NCBI RefSeq assembly: GCF_012932675.1
Contig: NZ_JAAIIF010000007.1
Span: 1-64,000 of the forward strand
Direction: 5' to 3'
DNA from: Bifidobacterium erythrocebi
GTDB taxonomy: Bacteria; Actinomycetota; Actinomycetes; Actinomycetales; Bifidobacteriaceae
Length of the DNA: 64,000 nt
The notes beneath the pieces are model-generated. The model saw nothing but the letters and a program-made list of their open reading frames with translations, was not told the origin of the DNA and ran no database searches. Below, in pieces: positions 20,695-31,481 of the stretch. The translations under genes and the position numbers were made by a program. How positions within the stretch are numbered: the first letter of the stretch is position 1; each line of letters begins with the position of its first letter.

Positions 20695-21678
20695 ATGGCG
20701 AAGAAACAGGTCGACGGCGAGAACCTCGACATTCCCAATCGCATCAAGGCGTTGCCGGTGAGAAGAACCGGACCGGTCGTGGCCGCGATCATCGTCGCGT
20801 TGTTCGCCGCGATGCTGGTGCAGGGATTGATCACCAACCCGCGTTTCGAATGGAACATCGTATGGAAGTACCTGTTCAACGAGAACGTGCTTGAGGGCAT
20901 CAAATACACTCTGCTGCTTACGGTGATCTCCATGGCCATCGCCATCGTCCTGGCCGTGCTGCTCGCCATCATGCGCAAGTCCATCAACCCGGTGCTGCGC
21001 GGCGTGAGCTGGTTCTACATCTGGTTCTTCCGTGGAACCCCTGTGTACACGCAGCTGGTGTTCTGGGGTCTGTTCGCCGTGCTGGTACCGCGCATCGGCA
21101 TCGGCATCCCGTTCACTTCCGTGGAATTCTGGAGCATCGATTCGCAGTCCGTCATTACCGCGTTCAACGCGGCCTGGCTGGGTCTGGCGCTCAACGAGGC
21201 CGCCTATCTGGCCGAGATCGTGCGTGCCGGTCTTGAAGCGGTCGACCCGGGGCAGACGGAGGCCGCCAAGGCCCTCGGCATGAAGCGCACGCTCATCATG
21301 CGCCGCATCATCCTGCCGCAGGCCATGCGCATCATCATCCCGCCGACCGGCAACGAGTTCATCGGCATGCTCAAGACCACGTCGCTGGTCAACGCCGTGC
21401 CGTTCACGCTGGAACTGCAGTTCGCCACCACCGCCATTTCGACCCGCCTGTACAAGCCGATCCCGCTGCTGATCGTGGCCTGCATCTGGTACCTGGTCAT
21501 CACCTCCATCCTGATGGTGATCCAGTCCAGGCTGGAGAAGCACTTCGGCAAGGGATTCGACGCCCGTCCGGTCGGTGCCCGCGGCAAGCGCGCGCCGTTG
21601 CCAGGCAAGACCGAAGGCGAGCCGAAGGAAGACGTCAACAAGCACAATGAAGCCGTGTTCACGGGCATGACCGCGTGA
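20695..21678 (+). CDS. Amino-acid ABC transporter permease
   Basis: A 327-aa inner-membrane permease of the polar amino acid (HisMQ/GlnP) family. About five transmembrane helices follow a basic N-terminus ([20 protein letters not shown]). The region with [16 protein letters not shown] opens the permease domain, and the EAA loop contacting the ATPase reads [20 protein letters not shown]. The C-terminus carries a cytoplasmic tail of about 50 residues ([20 protein letters not shown]). The gene sits between the second receptor and the ATPase and ends 11 bases before the latter's start. One permease gene implies a homodimer. Confidence 0.92.
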   Translation: MAKKQVDGENLDIPNRIKALPVRRTGPVVAAIIVALFAAMLVQGLITNPRFEWNIVWKYLFNENVLEGIKYTLLLTVISMAIAIVLAVLLAIMRKSINPVLRGVSWFYIWFFRGTPVYTQLVFWGLFAVLVPRIGIGIPFTSVEFWSIDSQSVITAFNAAWLGLALNEAAYLAEIVRAGLEAVDPGQTEAAKALGMKRTLIMRRIILPQAMRIIIPPTGNEFIGMLKTTSLVNAVPFTLELQFATTAISTRLYKPIPLLIVACIWYLVITSILMVIQSRLEKHFGKGFDARPVGARGKRAPLPGKTEGEPKEDVNKHNEAVFTGMTA

Positions 21679-21689
21679 GGGGAGCGATG

Positions 21690-22490
21690 ATGAGCAAGAC
21701 AACGAAGGAAACCTCCAAGAACGTTCCCGCGGTGAAGGCCATCCAGGTGCATAAGGCGTTCGGTGACCTGCACGTGCTCAAGGGCGTGGATATGACCGTC
21801 GAGCCCGGCAGCGTCACGGTGATTCTGGGGCCTTCCGGCTCGGGCAAGTCCACGCTGCTGCGTCTGATCAACCAGCTGGAGACGTTGACCGGCGGCGAGA
21901 TCGACGTCGATGGCGAGATGATCGGCTACAAGTACGTGGAGAAGAAGGGCCAGCGTGTGCTGCAGACCCTGAACGACAAGGAAGTGGCCGCCCAGCGCGC
22001 GAAGCTCGGCATGGTGTTCCAGCGGTTCAATCTGTTCCCGCATATGACGGCGCTGGAGAACGTGATGGAAGCCCCGGTGCACGTGCAGCATATGGGCAAG
22101 GCCGAAGCCAGGGAGCTGGCCGTGCGCGAGCTGCAGCGCGTGGGACTGGGGGAGCGCCTGGACTACTACCCCTCGCAGCTTTCCGGCGGTCAGCAGCAGC
22201 GTGTGGCCATCGCCCGCGCACTGGCCATGAAACCGGAGATCATGCTGTTCGACGAGCCCACGTCCGCGCTCGACCCCGAGCTGGTGGGCGAGGTGCTGAA
22301 CGTCATGCTCGACCTTGCCCGCGAGGGCATGACCATGATCGTCGTCACGCACGAGATCGGATTCGCCCGTGAGGTCGCCGACCAGATCGTGTTCATGGAC
22401 GGCGGCGTGGTCGTGGAACAGGGTGGTCCCGAGATCATCGACAATCCGACCGAGCCCAGGTTCAAGGACTTCCTGCAGCACGTGCTGTAA
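21690..22490 (+). CDS. Amino-acid ABC transporter ATP-binding protein
   Basis: A 266-aa GlnQ-type ATPase powering the importer encoded by the preceding genes. Walker [11 protein letters not shown]-loop [17 protein letters not shown], signature LSGGQQQR, Walker [15 protein letters not shown] and the switch His ([11 protein letters not shown]) are all present. ATG at 21690 is chosen because AGGGGAG lies at good distance; ATG at 21687 and GTG at 21675 are in frame alternatives. An insertion near residues 60-85 ([20 protein letters not shown]) is longer than in E. coli GlnQ. A strong terminator follows. Confidence 0.94.
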   Translation: MSKTTKETSKNVPAVKAIQVHKAFGDLHVLKGVDMTVEPGSVTVILGPSGSGKSTLLRLINQLETLTGGEIDVDGEMIGYKYVEKKGQRVLQTLNDKEVAAQRAKLGMVFQRFNLFPHMTALENVMEAPVHVQHMGKAEARELAVRELQRVGLGERLDYYPSQLSGGQQQRVAIARALAMKPEIMLFDEPTSALDPELVGEVLNVMLDLAREGMTMIVVTHEIGFAREVADQIVFMDGGVVVEQGGPEIIDNPTEPRFKDFLQHVL

Positions 22491-22528
22491 GCGTGTGCCA
22501 CTGGCCGGGCGCGCCCGGCAGGACGGAT

Positions 22529-22566
22529 GATAAAGCCCCATGGTGTAACTGCCATGGGGCTTTATC
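22529..22566. terminator. Strong terminator of the amino-acid ABC operon
   Basis: GATAAAGCCCCATGG (22529-22543) pairs perfectly with CCATGGGGCTTTATC (22552-22566) over 15 bp with an 8-base loop, 38 bases after the ATPase stop codon. Confidence 0.8.
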
Positions 22567-22613
22567 GTCGTCCGGCACGTCGGCATCGGTCCGGCGGCGT
22601 ACACTGATGCCTC

Positions 22614-22847
22614 ATGCAGGAACGGGAATTCTGGCAATTGCTCGAAGAGGTGTTCGGACGCAGCTACGGCAAGGCGTTGGCACATGACCAGCAGTTGACG
22701 AGACTGGACGACATGACGGTCATCGAGGCGTTGGAAGCGGGGCAGGAGCCGCGCGTGGTGTGGAATGTGCTGTGCGACCAGATGGACATCCCCGATTCGC
22801 GGCGATGGGGGCATGACCATAATGCACCGCCCATGCCGGCGAAATAG
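22614..22847 (+). CDS. DUF3046 family protein
   Basis: A 77-aa protein matching the actinobacterial DUF3046 family: REFWQLLEEVFG at the N-terminus, then ALAHDQQLTRLDDMTVIEALEAGQEPRVVWNVLCDQMDIP. The family is nearly always found just upstream of recA, as here, but its function is unknown. It lies between the ABC terminator and the recA promoter and is probably transcribed separately. Short C-terminal tail is His/Pro rich. No ribosome binding site of note. Confidence 0.85.
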   Translation: MQEREFWQLLEEVFGRSYGKALAHDQQLTRLDDMTVIEALEAGQEPRVVWNVLCDQMDIPDSRRWGHDHNAPPMPAK

Positions 22848-22927
22848 GGCCGTGCTTCTCCATACGCGCAACGCGCCGTGTCCGGGCGCGGAATGATGGG
22901 CGTTTCACGCTCGTCGGAACAGCGATT

Positions 22928-22941
22928 CGAACAAATGTTCG
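22928..22941. promoter_or_regulatory. SOS box (LexA operator) of recA
   Basis: CGAACAAATGTTCG is a perfect match to the actinobacterial/Gram-positive LexA operator CGAAC-N4-GTTCG. A -10-like TATAGT follows at 22951-22956, so LexA bound here would overlap the -35 region and block recA transcription until DNA damage. Confidence 0.9.
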
Positions 22942-22950
22942 CATATGGGG

Positions 22951-22956
22951 TATAGT
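22951..22956 (+). promoter_or_regulatory. Probable -10 element of recA
   Basis: TATAGT lies 10 bases after the SOS box, with the box covering the place of the -35 element. Transcription would start near 22963, about 195 bases before the recA start codon. Confidence 0.55.
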
Positions 22957-23157
22957 TGTCCACAGCGAATATCACGAGCGTCAGCGACGGATATCGCTGA
23001 TAACGGCATGGAAAACGTTGCCCCTGTTGGGTTTTGCGCAAATCGTGCAGATTGTGAGGGGTGTGTCGACCACAGGGGTCGATGCGTCTTGACCGGGCAT
23101 GCGACGTGTCCATACCGTGGAGGCATGTTCGTCAACTGATTCCTGAAGGAGAACACC

Positions 23158-24342
<1,185 letters not shown>

Positions 24343-24345
24343 CGG

Positions 24346-24984
24346 ATGATCTCGGCTCAGGATTTCCTGAAACGGCATCCGGTCGATGCCGATGCGGGGG
24401 AGCGGCGTACGGTGCCGGAGTATTCCGGCAGCGCCGCCCCTCTTTCGCCACATACGTCGTATGGCGATGACGGCAGGAGAAGCAACGGTTCCGGCAGAGG
24501 CTCCGACGGCAAGTCGTTCGACCCGTCGGACTTCGATGCATGCCGTGAGGCCGCGTTCCGTCTGCTCGATGCGGCCGCGCGTTCCACGCAGACGCTGCGA
24601 CGCAGGCTGCTCGACAAGGGCTATGACGAGGATACTGTGGACGATGTGATCCGCAGGCTGATCGAACTGGGACTGCTCGATGATGAGGCATATGCCCGGT
24701 CGGTCGTCAGATACTGCGTGAGCCGCATGATGGGAAGCCGCGGCACGGTGATGGAGCTCCGTCGCAAAGGCGTGCCGGCATCCCTTGCCGGCAAGGTCAC
24801 CGGAGAGGCCGCAGCCCAGGGCGTATTCGAGGAGGCGGCTTGGGAGCTTGGGCGCTCGGTGGCCAGAAAGACCCGTGGACTGGATAGGCAGGTGCGTATG
24901 CGACGCTTCTGGTCGGCGGGCGGGCGCAAAGGTCATGATGCCGACACGCTCCGGCGTGTCGCGCATGAGCTGTTGAACGACTGA
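24346..24984 (+). CDS. recX: Regulatory protein RecX
   Basis: A 212-aa modulator that caps RecA filaments. Three-helix RecX repeats are recognisable: AFRLLDAAARSTQTLRRRLL, DDVIRRLIELGLLDDEAYARSVV and the segment ending in TVMELRRKGVP. An N-terminal extension of about 65 residues (Gly/Ser rich, SNGSGRGSDG) is longer than in most RecX. The ATG lies 3 bases after the recA stop with no separate promoter, so it responds to the same SOS control. The 3' side has a GTCGCAGCG/CGCTGCGAC hairpin (24993-25015). Confidence 0.93.
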   Translation: MISAQDFLKRHPVDADAGERRTVPEYSGSAAPLSPHTSYGDDGRRSNGSGRGSDGKSFDPSDFDACREAAFRLLDAAARSTQTLRRRLLDKGYDEDTVDDVIRRLIELGLLDDEAYARSVVRYCVSRMMGSRGTVMELRRKGVPASLAGKVTGEAAAQGVFEEAAWELGRSVARKTRGLDRQVRMRRFWSAGGRKGHDADTLRRVAHELLND

Positions 24985-24992
24985 TACGGCGT

Positions 24993-25015
24993 GTCGCAGC
25001 GTGTCGCGCTGCGAC
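24993..25015 (+). terminator. Hairpin after recX
   Basis: GTCGCAGCG (24993-25001) pairs with CGCTGCGAC (25007-25015), 9 bases after the recX stop codon. No U-tract. Likely end of the recA-recX transcript. Confidence 0.45.
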
Positions 25016-25089
25016 GCCGGCGTATGTCGGGGCCGGCAATCCCAATCCCATAGGGGGAGTGAGGGTGCATGTTTCGTGGGTCGCCGCCA

Positions 25090-25109
25090 TTGACGGGAAA
25101 AGAAAAAGC
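25090..25109 (-). terminator. U-rich 3' end of rnpB
   Basis: Reading the minus strand after the RNase P RNA, the P1 helix is followed by GCTTTTTCTTTT, the usual pattern of an intrinsic end with the RNA's own helix acting as the stem. Confidence 0.55.
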
Positions 25110-25476
25110 GAGACCTCTTATACCCCGGGTTCTGTCGTGTGCCATGCACACGGATGGCCATCCATCTCGACCCAACGTTGCCGTTGGGCTCTAGCAGCCT
25201 ACCCGATGACACGGGCGAGCAGCCCTTACCGTCATCTGTTTGGCCTTGCTCCCGATGAGGCTTGCCAAGCGGCCCGCTGTTACCAGGGGCCCGGTGGTCT
25301 CTTACACCGCCGTTTCACCCTTACCTTCCGGCTGAAACCGGAAGGCGGTCTGTTCTCTGTTGCGCTATCTCTCAGGTCGCCCTGGGCGGACGTTATCCGC
25401 CATCGTGCTCTGTGGAGCCCGGAAGTTCCTCAACCGTGCATGCGAACATGCCCGATCGCGGCCATCAAGAGGTCTC
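25110..25476 (-). ncRNA. rnpB: RNase P RNA (class A)
   Basis: Catalytic RNA of RNase P, which removes 5' leaders of pre-tRNAs. On the minus strand a terminal P1 helix is formed by GAGACCTCTT at the 5' end (complement of 25467-25476) and AAGAGGTCTC at the 3' end (complement of 25110-25119). Conserved core stretches seen on that strand are the GAGGAA segment (CR I side), AGGGTGAAACGGCGG, GAGACCACCGG, the loop region with CTAGAGCCC and, before the 3' end, GACAGAACCCGG. Length is about 367 nt, normal for the class. A T-rich run (GCTTTTTCTTTT) follows the 3' end, and a -10 element lies just upstream. Confidence 0.95.
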
Positions 25477-25485
25477 AAACGCACA

Positions 25486-25491
25486 ACTATA
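25486..25491 (-). promoter_or_regulatory. -10 element of rnpB
   Basis: On the minus strand TATAGT lies 10 bases before the P1 helix, with a TTTCAT-like -35 about 16 bases further upstream. The spacing would start transcription at or very near the 5' end of the RNA. Confidence 0.6.
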
Positions 25492-25658
25492 CCAAGTAAT
25501 TTCGAATATGAAAAGCCAAGGAAATTCACAGATTTTTTTGCGGTTTGTTCCCGCCGTTTCCCCAAAGCTCGTTTACAATGAGACGTACCCGGTCAGTGAA
25601 GACACGGCTGGAACGCAAATAGCGGGTAACACCGCTTGAGTTTATCTAGGAGGTCCAC

Positions 25659-26321
25659 ATGGAAATCGTCATTACCGGACGTCACACTCAGATCAAGCAA
25701 AGGTTCCGTGATGTCGTTGAGAGCAAGATGAATCGTGTGACCGCTATCGCCCCCGACGCGCAGCGTGCTCAGATCGTGCTGTCGCACGAAGGCAACCCGC
25801 GCCAGGCAGACACCGCCAAGCGCGTGGAAATCACCATCATCGCAGGCAGCACCGTGGTTCGCGCAGAAGCCTCCTCGGCAGACGAGTTCAGCGCACTGGA
25901 TATGGCGCTCGACAAGCTGACCCTGCGTCTGCGCCGTACGCGCGATCGTCGCAAGGACCACCGCCGCGGTTATGAGAACCCGGTCCCGGTCGATCTGGGT
26001 ACCATCGAGCCCGAGACCGAAGTGGTCGAGGAAGAGGCGCCCGCCGATGTCGAGAACAGCCCGGCCGCAGCGGTCGCATCCGATCTTGGCCCGGGCGAGT
26101 CCGTCGAGGTCCAGGTCGGCGACACCCCGATCGTGATCCGTCGCAAGCTGCACATCGCCGAGCCGATGACCATCGACGAGGCGCTGTACGAGATGGAGCT
26201 GATCGGACACGACTTCTTCCTGTTTGTGAACAAGGAGACCGGCCGTCCGTCCGTCGTCTACCATCGTCACGGCTGGAGCTACGGTGTGTTCGAGATCGAT
26301 ACCCCGGAGCATGTGAACTGA
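25659..26321 (+). CDS. hpf: Long-form ribosome hibernation promoting factor
   Basis: A 220-aa HPF/RaiA-family protein that dimerises ribosomes (100S) in stationary phase. Residues 1-105 form the S30AE domain (MEIVITGRHTQIKQRFRDVV, then DMALDKLTLRLRRTRDRRKDH). A Glu/Ala linker (about 108-155) leads to the C-terminal dimerisation domain (IVIRRKLHIAEPMTIDEALYEMELIGHDFFLFVN). TAGGAGGTCCAC precedes the ATG. It is transcribed away from rnpB; a TACAAT (-10-like) lies near 25575. A strong hairpin follows. Confidence 0.95.
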   Translation: MEIVITGRHTQIKQRFRDVVESKMNRVTAIAPDAQRAQIVLSHEGNPRQADTAKRVEITIIAGSTVVRAEASSADEFSALDMALDKLTLRLRRTRDRRKDHRRGYENPVPVDLGTIEPETEVVEEEAPADVENSPAAAVASDLGPGESVEVQVGDTPIVIRRKLHIAEPMTIDEALYEMELIGHDFFLFVNKETGRPSVVYHRHGWSYGVFEIDTPEHVN

Positions 26322-26342
26322 CGATTGTCCATTACGGCGATC

Positions 26343-26408
26343 ATGAGTCGATGAATCGATAGAAGGTGGGGCCCACACCGTGCACATACGGTGTGGGCCC
26401 CGACTCAT
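26343..26408. terminator. Terminator after hpf
   Basis: GGGGCCCACACCGT (26368-26381) pairs perfectly with ACGGTGTGGGCCCC (26388-26401). A second layer, ATGAGTCG (26343-26350) with CGACTCAT (26401-26408), extends the structure with one shared base. Only a 6-base loop separates the inner arms. Confidence 0.8.
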
Positions 26409-26548
26409 GTGGCCGAATGTCTGGTATGTGGCGCGGCAATGGCGGTGTTATCGGCAATGTCGCGTAAGATAACAGGCAGTGTGCCCGGACATCATGGCAT
26501 AGAATGCCTCACGGGTACTTATTATCGCGACCGACACAGGAGCAGAAC

Positions 26549-29398
26549 GTGGTAGATATTGTCGATAAGGCACTGCGCATGGGCGAAGGCCGTCAGATCA
26601 AGAAGCTTGAGGGTGTCGCCAAGGCCGTGAACGCTCTCGAAGATGAGATCTCAGCGCTTTCGGACGAGGAACTCAAAGGCCAGACTGCTAAGTTCAAGCA
26701 GCAGCTGGAGAATGGCAAGAGCCTTGATGAACTGATGCCCGAAGCATTCGCAACAGTGCGCGAGGCTTCCAAGCGTGTTCTCGGACAGCGTCATTTCGAT
26801 GTGCAGCTTATGGGCGGTGCGGCCCTGCATTGGGGAAACATCGCCGAAATGAAGACAGGTGAAGGCAAGACCTTGGTCGCCACCCTGCCGAGCTATCTGA
26901 ACGCTTTGGAAGGCAAGGGCGTGCACGTGGTCACCGTGAACGACTACCTGGCCAGCTACCAGAGCGAGATCATGGGCCGCATCTACCGTTTCCTGGGCAT
27001 GAGCGTGGGCTGCATCATCACCGATCAGAAGCCGCCGGAGCGCCGCAAGCAGTACAACGCGGACATCACCTATGGCACCAACAACGAGTTCGGCTTCGAT
27101 TACCTGCGCGACAACATGGCATGGGAGAAGGCCGATCTGGTGCAGCGCGGGCATCATTACGCCATCGTCGATGAGGTCGATTCCATTCTTATCGATGAGG
27201 CGCGTACCCCGCTTATCATCTCCGGCCCTGCCGAAGGCGACGTCACCCGCTGGTACCGCGAGTTCGCCAAGCTGGTCGTCAAGCTGACCCGCGACGAGGA
27301 CTACGAGGTCGACGAGAAGAAGAAGGTCGTCGGCATTCTCGATCCGGGCATCACCAAGGTCGAGGACTTCCTGGGCATCGACAACCTGTACGAGCCGAAC
27401 AACACCGCCCTGATCGGTTATCTGAACAACGCCATCAAGGCGAAGGAGCTTTTCCTGCGTGACCGTGACTACGTTGTCACGCACGGCGAGGTGCTGATCG
27501 TCGACGAGCACACCGGCCGTGTGCTGCCCGGCCGCCGCTACAACGAGGGCCTGCACCAGGCCATCGAGGCGAAGGAAGGCGTGGAGGTCAAGCCCGAGAA
27601 CCAGACCTTCGCCACCATCACCCTGCAGAACTACTTCCGTATGTACGACAAGCTCGCGGGCATGACCGGTACCGCTGAAACCGAGGCGGCCGAGTTCATG
27701 AGCACTTACAAGCTGGGCGTGCTGCCGATCCCGACCAACAAGCCGATGCAGCGCATCGACCAGGAGGATCTCATCTTCCGCACCAAGAAGGAGAAGCTGG
27801 CCGCCATCGTCAAGGACGTGGCCAAGCGCCATGCCGCGGGTCAGCCGGTGCTGCTCGGCACCGCGAGCGTCGAAAGCTCCGAGGTCGTGTCCACGCTGCT
27901 CGATGTGGCCAAGATCCCGCATCAGGTGCTCAACGCGAAGCAGCACGACAAGGAAGCCGCTGTCGTGGCCGTCGCAGGCCGCAAGGGCGCCGTCACCGTG
28001 GCCACCAACATGGCCGGCCGTGGTACCGATATCATGCTCGGCGGCAACGTCGAGTTCCTTGCCGACGCCAAGCTCAAGGCCGACGGCTACTCCCCGGAGG
28101 ACACCCCGGACGAGTACGAGAAGCGTTGGCCGGGCGTGCTGGCCGAGATCAAGGAGCAGGTCAAGGACGAGCATCAGGAGGTCGTCGACCTGGGCGGCCT
28201 GTATGTGCTCGGCACCGAACGTCACGAATCCCGCCGTATCGACAACCAGCTGCGTGGTCGTTCCGGCCGTCAGGGTGATCCGGGCGAATCCCGTTTCTAC
28301 CTGTCCCTCGAAGACGATCTGATGCGTCTGTTCAACACCCAGCTCGTCGCCCGCGTCATGGCCAAGGGCCTGCCGGAGGGCGAGCCGATCGCCGCCAAGA
28401 GCGTATCGAAGGGCGTGCGCACCGCACAGAAGGCGCGTGAGTCGCAGAACTTCGAGATTCGTAAGAACGTGCTTAAGTACGACGATGTGATGAACAAGCA
28501 GCGCACCGTCATCTACGCCGAGCGTCAGGCCGTGCTCAAGGGCGAGGATATCCACGAGGACATCCTGCGGTTCATCTCCGACACCGTGATGAGCTACGTC
28601 AAGGGCGCGAACAACGGTTCCGACAAGCCTGCCGACTGGGATTGGGAAGGCCTGTTCAAGGCGCTGAACAGCGTGATCCCGACCGACGTGACCATCGACG
28701 AGGCCAAGAAGGCCGCCGAAGGCAAGAAGGGCGAGAAGGCAGCCGAAGCCGTGCGCGACGTGATCGTCGCCGACGCCAAGGCCGCATACGCCGGCTTCGA
28801 AGACAAGCTGGGCGGCGAAGGCCTGCGTCAGCTCGAACGCCGTGTGGTGCTCGCCGTGCTCGACCGCAAGTGGCGTGAGCACCTGTACGAGATGGACTAC
28901 CTCAAGGACGGCATCGGCCTGCGCGGCATGGGCCAGCGCGATCCGCTGGTCGAATACCAGCGCGAAGGCTACCAGATGTACAACTCCATGATCGAGGCGA
29001 TCAAGGAGGAGACCGTGCAGCTGCTCTTCCACGTGGACATCCAGCAGGTCGCCGAAACCGAGGATCTCGACTCCGAAGCCGATGAGGACGCCGCGGTGAA
29101 CGCCACCCAGGCTGAGCTCGGCATCGCGTCCTCCGCCTCCGCCGGCACCGAGGACGAAGGCCCCGACGAGGACGGCGATGAGGTCACCCGCGACGAGGAC
29201 GGCAACCCGGTCATCGTCGGCCCGGCACCGGTCAGCCACGCCGAAGGCAAGGTTCCGGCCAGCAAGCAGCCGAAGAGCGAGGAGCTGAAGACTCCGTGGG
29301 CCGACGGACGCACGTTCCCCGGCACCGGCAAGAACGCTCCGTGCCCCTGCGGTTCCGGTCGCAAGTACAAGATGTGCCACGGTCAGAACGAGCAGTGA
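26549..29398 (+). CDS. secA: Preprotein translocase subunit SecA
   Basis: ATPase motor of the general secretion pathway, acting at the membrane with SecYEG. 949 aa. Walker A MKTGEGKT at 101-108, [12 protein letters not shown] for Walker B, the preprotein cross-linking and helical scaffold domains, [22 protein letters not shown] near residue 580, and a C-terminal zinc finger with Cys932, Cys934, Cys943 and His944 ([13 protein letters not shown]) for SecB/ribosome contact. GTG at 26549 is chosen because AGGAGC lies 6-8 bases before it; an ATG at 26504 would add 15 unrelated residues. The linker at about 850-905 is unusually acidic. This is the housekeeping SecA1 type. Confidence 0.97.
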   Translation: MVDIVDKALRMGEGRQIKKLEGVAKAVNALEDEISALSDEELKGQTAKFKQQLENGKSLDELMPEAFATVREASKRVLGQRHFDVQLMGGAALHWGNIAEMKTGEGKTLVATLPSYLNALEGKGVHVVTVNDYLASYQSEIMGRIYRFLGMSVGCIITDQKPPERRKQYNADITYGTNNEFGFDYLRDNMAWEKADLVQRGHHYAIVDEVDSILIDEARTPLIISGPAEGDVTRWYREFAKLVVKLTRDEDYEVDEKKKVVGILDPGITKVEDFLGIDNLYEPNNTALIGYLNNAIKAKELFLRDRDYVVTHGEVLIVDEHTGRVLPGRRYNEGLHQAIEAKEGVEVKPENQTFATITLQNYFRMYDKLAGMTGTAETEAAEFMSTYKLGVLPIPTNKPMQRIDQEDLIFRTKKEKLAAIVKDVAKRHAAGQPVLLGTASVESSEVVSTLLDVAKIPHQVLNAKQHDKEAAVVAVAGRKGAVTVATNMAGRGTDIMLGGNVEFLADAKLKADGYSPEDTPDEYEKRWPGVLAEIKEQVKDEHQEVVDLGGLYVLGTERHESRRIDNQLRGRSGRQGDPGESRFYLSLEDDLMRLFNTQLVARVMAKGLPEGEPIAAKSVSKGVRTAQKARESQNFEIRKNVLKYDDVMNKQRTVIYAERQAVLKGEDIHEDILRFISDTVMSYVKGANNGSDKPADWDWEGLFKALNSVIPTDVTIDEAKKAAEGKKGEKAAEAVRDVIVADAKAAYAGFEDKLGGEGLRQLERRVVLAVLDRKWREHLYEMDYLKDGIGLRGMGQRDPLVEYQREGYQMYNSMIEAIKEETVQLLFHVDIQQVAETEDLDSEADEDAAVNATQAELGIASSASAGTEDEGPDEDGDEVTRDEDGNPVIVGPAPVSHAEGKVPASKQPKSEELKTPWADGRTFPGTGKNAPCPCGSGRKYKMCHGQNEQ

Positions 29399-29450
29399 GC
29401 CATGCCACGAGGCTGACGCCATGATGTGGCGCAGCTGAACGACGTATGGA

Positions 29451-29486
29451 GCCGTCCCACCCCGCAACAGGGGTGGGGCGGCTTTT
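29451..29486 (+). terminator. Intrinsic terminator of secA
   Basis: GCCGTCCCACCCC (29451-29463) pairs with GGGGTGGGGCGGC (29470-29482), one G-U pair, 6-base loop, followed by TTTT. Classic rho-independent form. Confidence 0.88.
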
Positions 29487-29644
29487 GCGTTGTGCCCTGG
29501 ATCGTCGGTTCGTCGCGTCTCGCCGATGACACCGGGGCCGGCCGGATATCGTGATACGGACGTTCGCTGGTATGGAAATAAGAAATCATTACAATAAAGC
29601 GACAAATCAATCAACAGACGCGGCATCGCGTCAAGGAGGGCATC

Positions 29645-30697
29645 ATGGCCGAAATCACATGGAAGTCGATCCTCACCAAGCTGGTCGGAGGGGACCATCT
29701 GAGCGCAGAGGAATCCGAGTGGTTCGTTGATGACCTCATGAACGGCAACGCCAATCCGGCCGCCGTGGGCGCGGTGCTCACCACCCAGCAGCAGCTGGGG
29801 CTCACCGCCGACGAGGTGCGTGGCGCGGCCAAGGCCATGGTCTCCCATGCCATCCCGCTGGATATCGAAGGCGAAACCACCGATATCGTCGGCACCGGCG
29901 GTGATGGCGCCTCGACCGTGAACCTGTCGTCCATGGGCGCGGTGATCGCGGCAGCGGCCGGCGTCAAGGTCGTCAAGCACGGTAACCGTGCGGCGTCGAG
30001 CGAATGCGGTACCGCCGATTGCTTCGAGGAGCTTGGTCTGCCGCTCGACCTGACCCCGGAACAGGTGGCGAAGGTCGGCAACGAATGCGGCATCGCCTTC
30101 GCCTTCGCACGCGTCTTCCACCCCGCCATGCGGTATGTGGGCCCGATCCGTGCGGCACTGGGCGTGCCCTGTGTGTTCAACGTGCTCGGCCCGCTCACCA
30201 ACCCCGCAAACCCGAAGCATATGGCCATCGGCTGCGCCAACAGAGCGATGAGCCCCATCATGGCCGCCGTCTACGCCGCCAACGGGCAGACCGGCATGGT
30301 GTACACCTCCAATGAGGGTCTGGACGAGATGGCGCCGACCGGCCCGATCTCCGTGTGGGAATTCAAGGACGGCAAGGTCAGCGAAACCGAATTCGACCCG
30401 ACCGTGGAACTCGGCCTCGCCAAGGTCACTGTCGAGGATCTGAAGGGCGGCAAGCCCGCGGTCAACGCCCAGGCCATGCGCGACCTTCTCGCCGGCAAGA
30501 GCGTTCCCTTCCGCTCCACGGCGTTGCTGAACGCCGCATCCGCCATCGTCGCGGACGGCCACCAGGTGCCTGCGGATGGTACGCTCACCGAGCGTTTCAA
30601 GGCCGCCTACGCCATTGCGGAGCAGACCGTGGACTCGGGCAAGGCCGAAGCCCTGCTGGACAAGTGGATCGCCACGGCACAGGCAGCCAAGGCCTGA
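29645..30697 (+). CDS. trpD: Anthranilate phosphoribosyltransferase
   Basis: Second step of tryptophan synthesis: joins anthranilate to PRPP. 350 aa. The PRPP-binding GTGGDGASTVNLSS near residue 82, KHGNRAASSECGTAD, and NVLGPLTNPANP are present in order, and an N-terminal helical bundle precedes them. AAGGAGGGCATC supports the ATG. The gene stands alone here; no other trp gene is within the window. A TACAAT -10-like element lies near 29590. No trp leader peptide or tandem Trp codons were found upstream. A two-layer hairpin follows. Confidence 0.95.
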   Translation: MAEITWKSILTKLVGGDHLSAEESEWFVDDLMNGNANPAAVGAVLTTQQQLGLTADEVRGAAKAMVSHAIPLDIEGETTDIVGTGGDGASTVNLSSMGAVIAAAAGVKVVKHGNRAASSECGTADCFEELGLPLDLTPEQVAKVGNECGIAFAFARVFHPAMRYVGPIRAALGVPCVFNVLGPLTNPANPKHMAIGCANRAMSPIMAAVYAANGQTGMVYTSNEGLDEMAPTGPISVWEFKDGKVSETEFDPTVELGLAKVTVEDLKGGKPAVNAQAMRDLLAGKSVPFRSTALLNAASAIVADGHQVPADGTLTERFKAAYAIAEQTVDSGKAEALLDKWIATAQAAKA

Positions 30698-30766
30698 TCT
30701 GATCCAAGCGTCTGTGCGTTTTCGTACTGTACGGGGCGCGCAGCGTATAAACGGGGATGATACGGA

Positions 30767-30814
30767 AATAGGCTTGGAACCGTCTCTTACGATGGAGACG
30801 GCCCCAAGCCTATT
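30767..30814 (+). terminator. Two-layer terminator after trpD
   Basis: AATAGGCTTGG (30767-30777) pairs with CCAAGCCTATT (30804-30814), and CCGTCTC (30780-30786) with GAGACGG (30795-30801). Sited between trpD and the convergent membrane-protein gene; it may serve both. Confidence 0.7.
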
Positions 30815-30875
30815 CGTTTGCCCAGCACGTGCCACGGCAGGGACACGTGCACAACGGGTTTGATGAGTGCGCTAC

Positions 30876-31433
30876 CTACACGCGCGCACCGTCATCGAAA
30901 TAGTCGGTGCGTGTCTCGCTATGCCCCTTATGCTGGGCGATCAGCCCGACAGCACCCAGCAGCACGCATACGCCGCACACGGTGCCGATGATGCCGGTCG
31001 ACGAGGGCAGGAACACCGAGGCGATGACACCAGCCACGCCCACAATCAGCAGAATCCAGAACACCGCCTTCGACTTCTTCACCGGTCCGATCTTCGGATT
31101 CGGCGGCACGAAATCATCGCCGTACCGATCCATCACGTCATCGGTGTCCAGCCAGCTGGAACCGGTGAAATCGCGCGGACCATGCGTGGCCCCGGTCTTT
31201 GCGAAGGAATCCGCGGTCAGATCGTCGACACTGAGCAGAGCCTCCTTCTCCTTGCGCTGGGCATGCTTCTCGAAACGCTTCGCATTGCGCGATTCGGCCA
31301 CATCGTTTAGATCATCCTGATGCTCGGCCTCGAACGCCGCCCAGGCGGCATCCAGATCTCCCGAGCCGGTCTCGCCATCCGGCGTGTGCTGTGACCGCTC
31401 GTCACCCGCGTTGGTATTGTTAAGGTCAGTCAT
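30876..31433 (-). CDS. Small membrane protein of unknown function
   Basis: A 185-aa protein. Residues 1-125 are hydrophilic and charged (DDLNDVAESRNAKRFEKHAQ, PPNPKIGPVKKSK), then two adjacent hydrophobic helices (VFWILLIVGVAGVIASVFL and GTVCGVCVLLGAVGLIAQH), ending in a short charged tail. I do not recognise a named family, although similar two-helix cytoplasm-facing proteins are common in bifidobacteria. ATG at 31433 was chosen over a far upstream frame that runs into the next gene; its ribosome binding site is weak. Divergent from the acyltransferase gene with 48 bases between the starts. Confidence 0.7.
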   Translation of the reverse strand: MTDLNNTNAGDERSQHTPDGETGSGDLDAAWAAFEAEHQDDLNDVAESRNAKRFEKHAQRKEKEALLSVDDLTADSFAKTGATHGPRDFTGSSWLDTDDVMDRYGDDFVPPNPKIGPVKKSKAVFWILLIVGVAGVIASVFLPSSTGIIGTVCGVCVLLGAVGLIAQHKGHSETRTDYFDDGARV

Positions 31434-31481
31434 ATGTACCACTGTAAACCACGGTGAGCATTGAGTGGAAAGGAATGCCAG

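Larger units (their letters stand above)
22848..23157. other. recA upstream region
   Basis: This 310-base gap carries the SOS box and probable promoter of recA (22928-22956), leaving an untranslated leader of about 190 bases. The leader has no recognised riboswitch; short open frames in it lack ribosome binding sites. Confidence 0.6.

Noticed and set aside
26651..30835. Very long minus-strand frame opposite secA and trpD
   Set aside because: Shadow of two well-identified genes.
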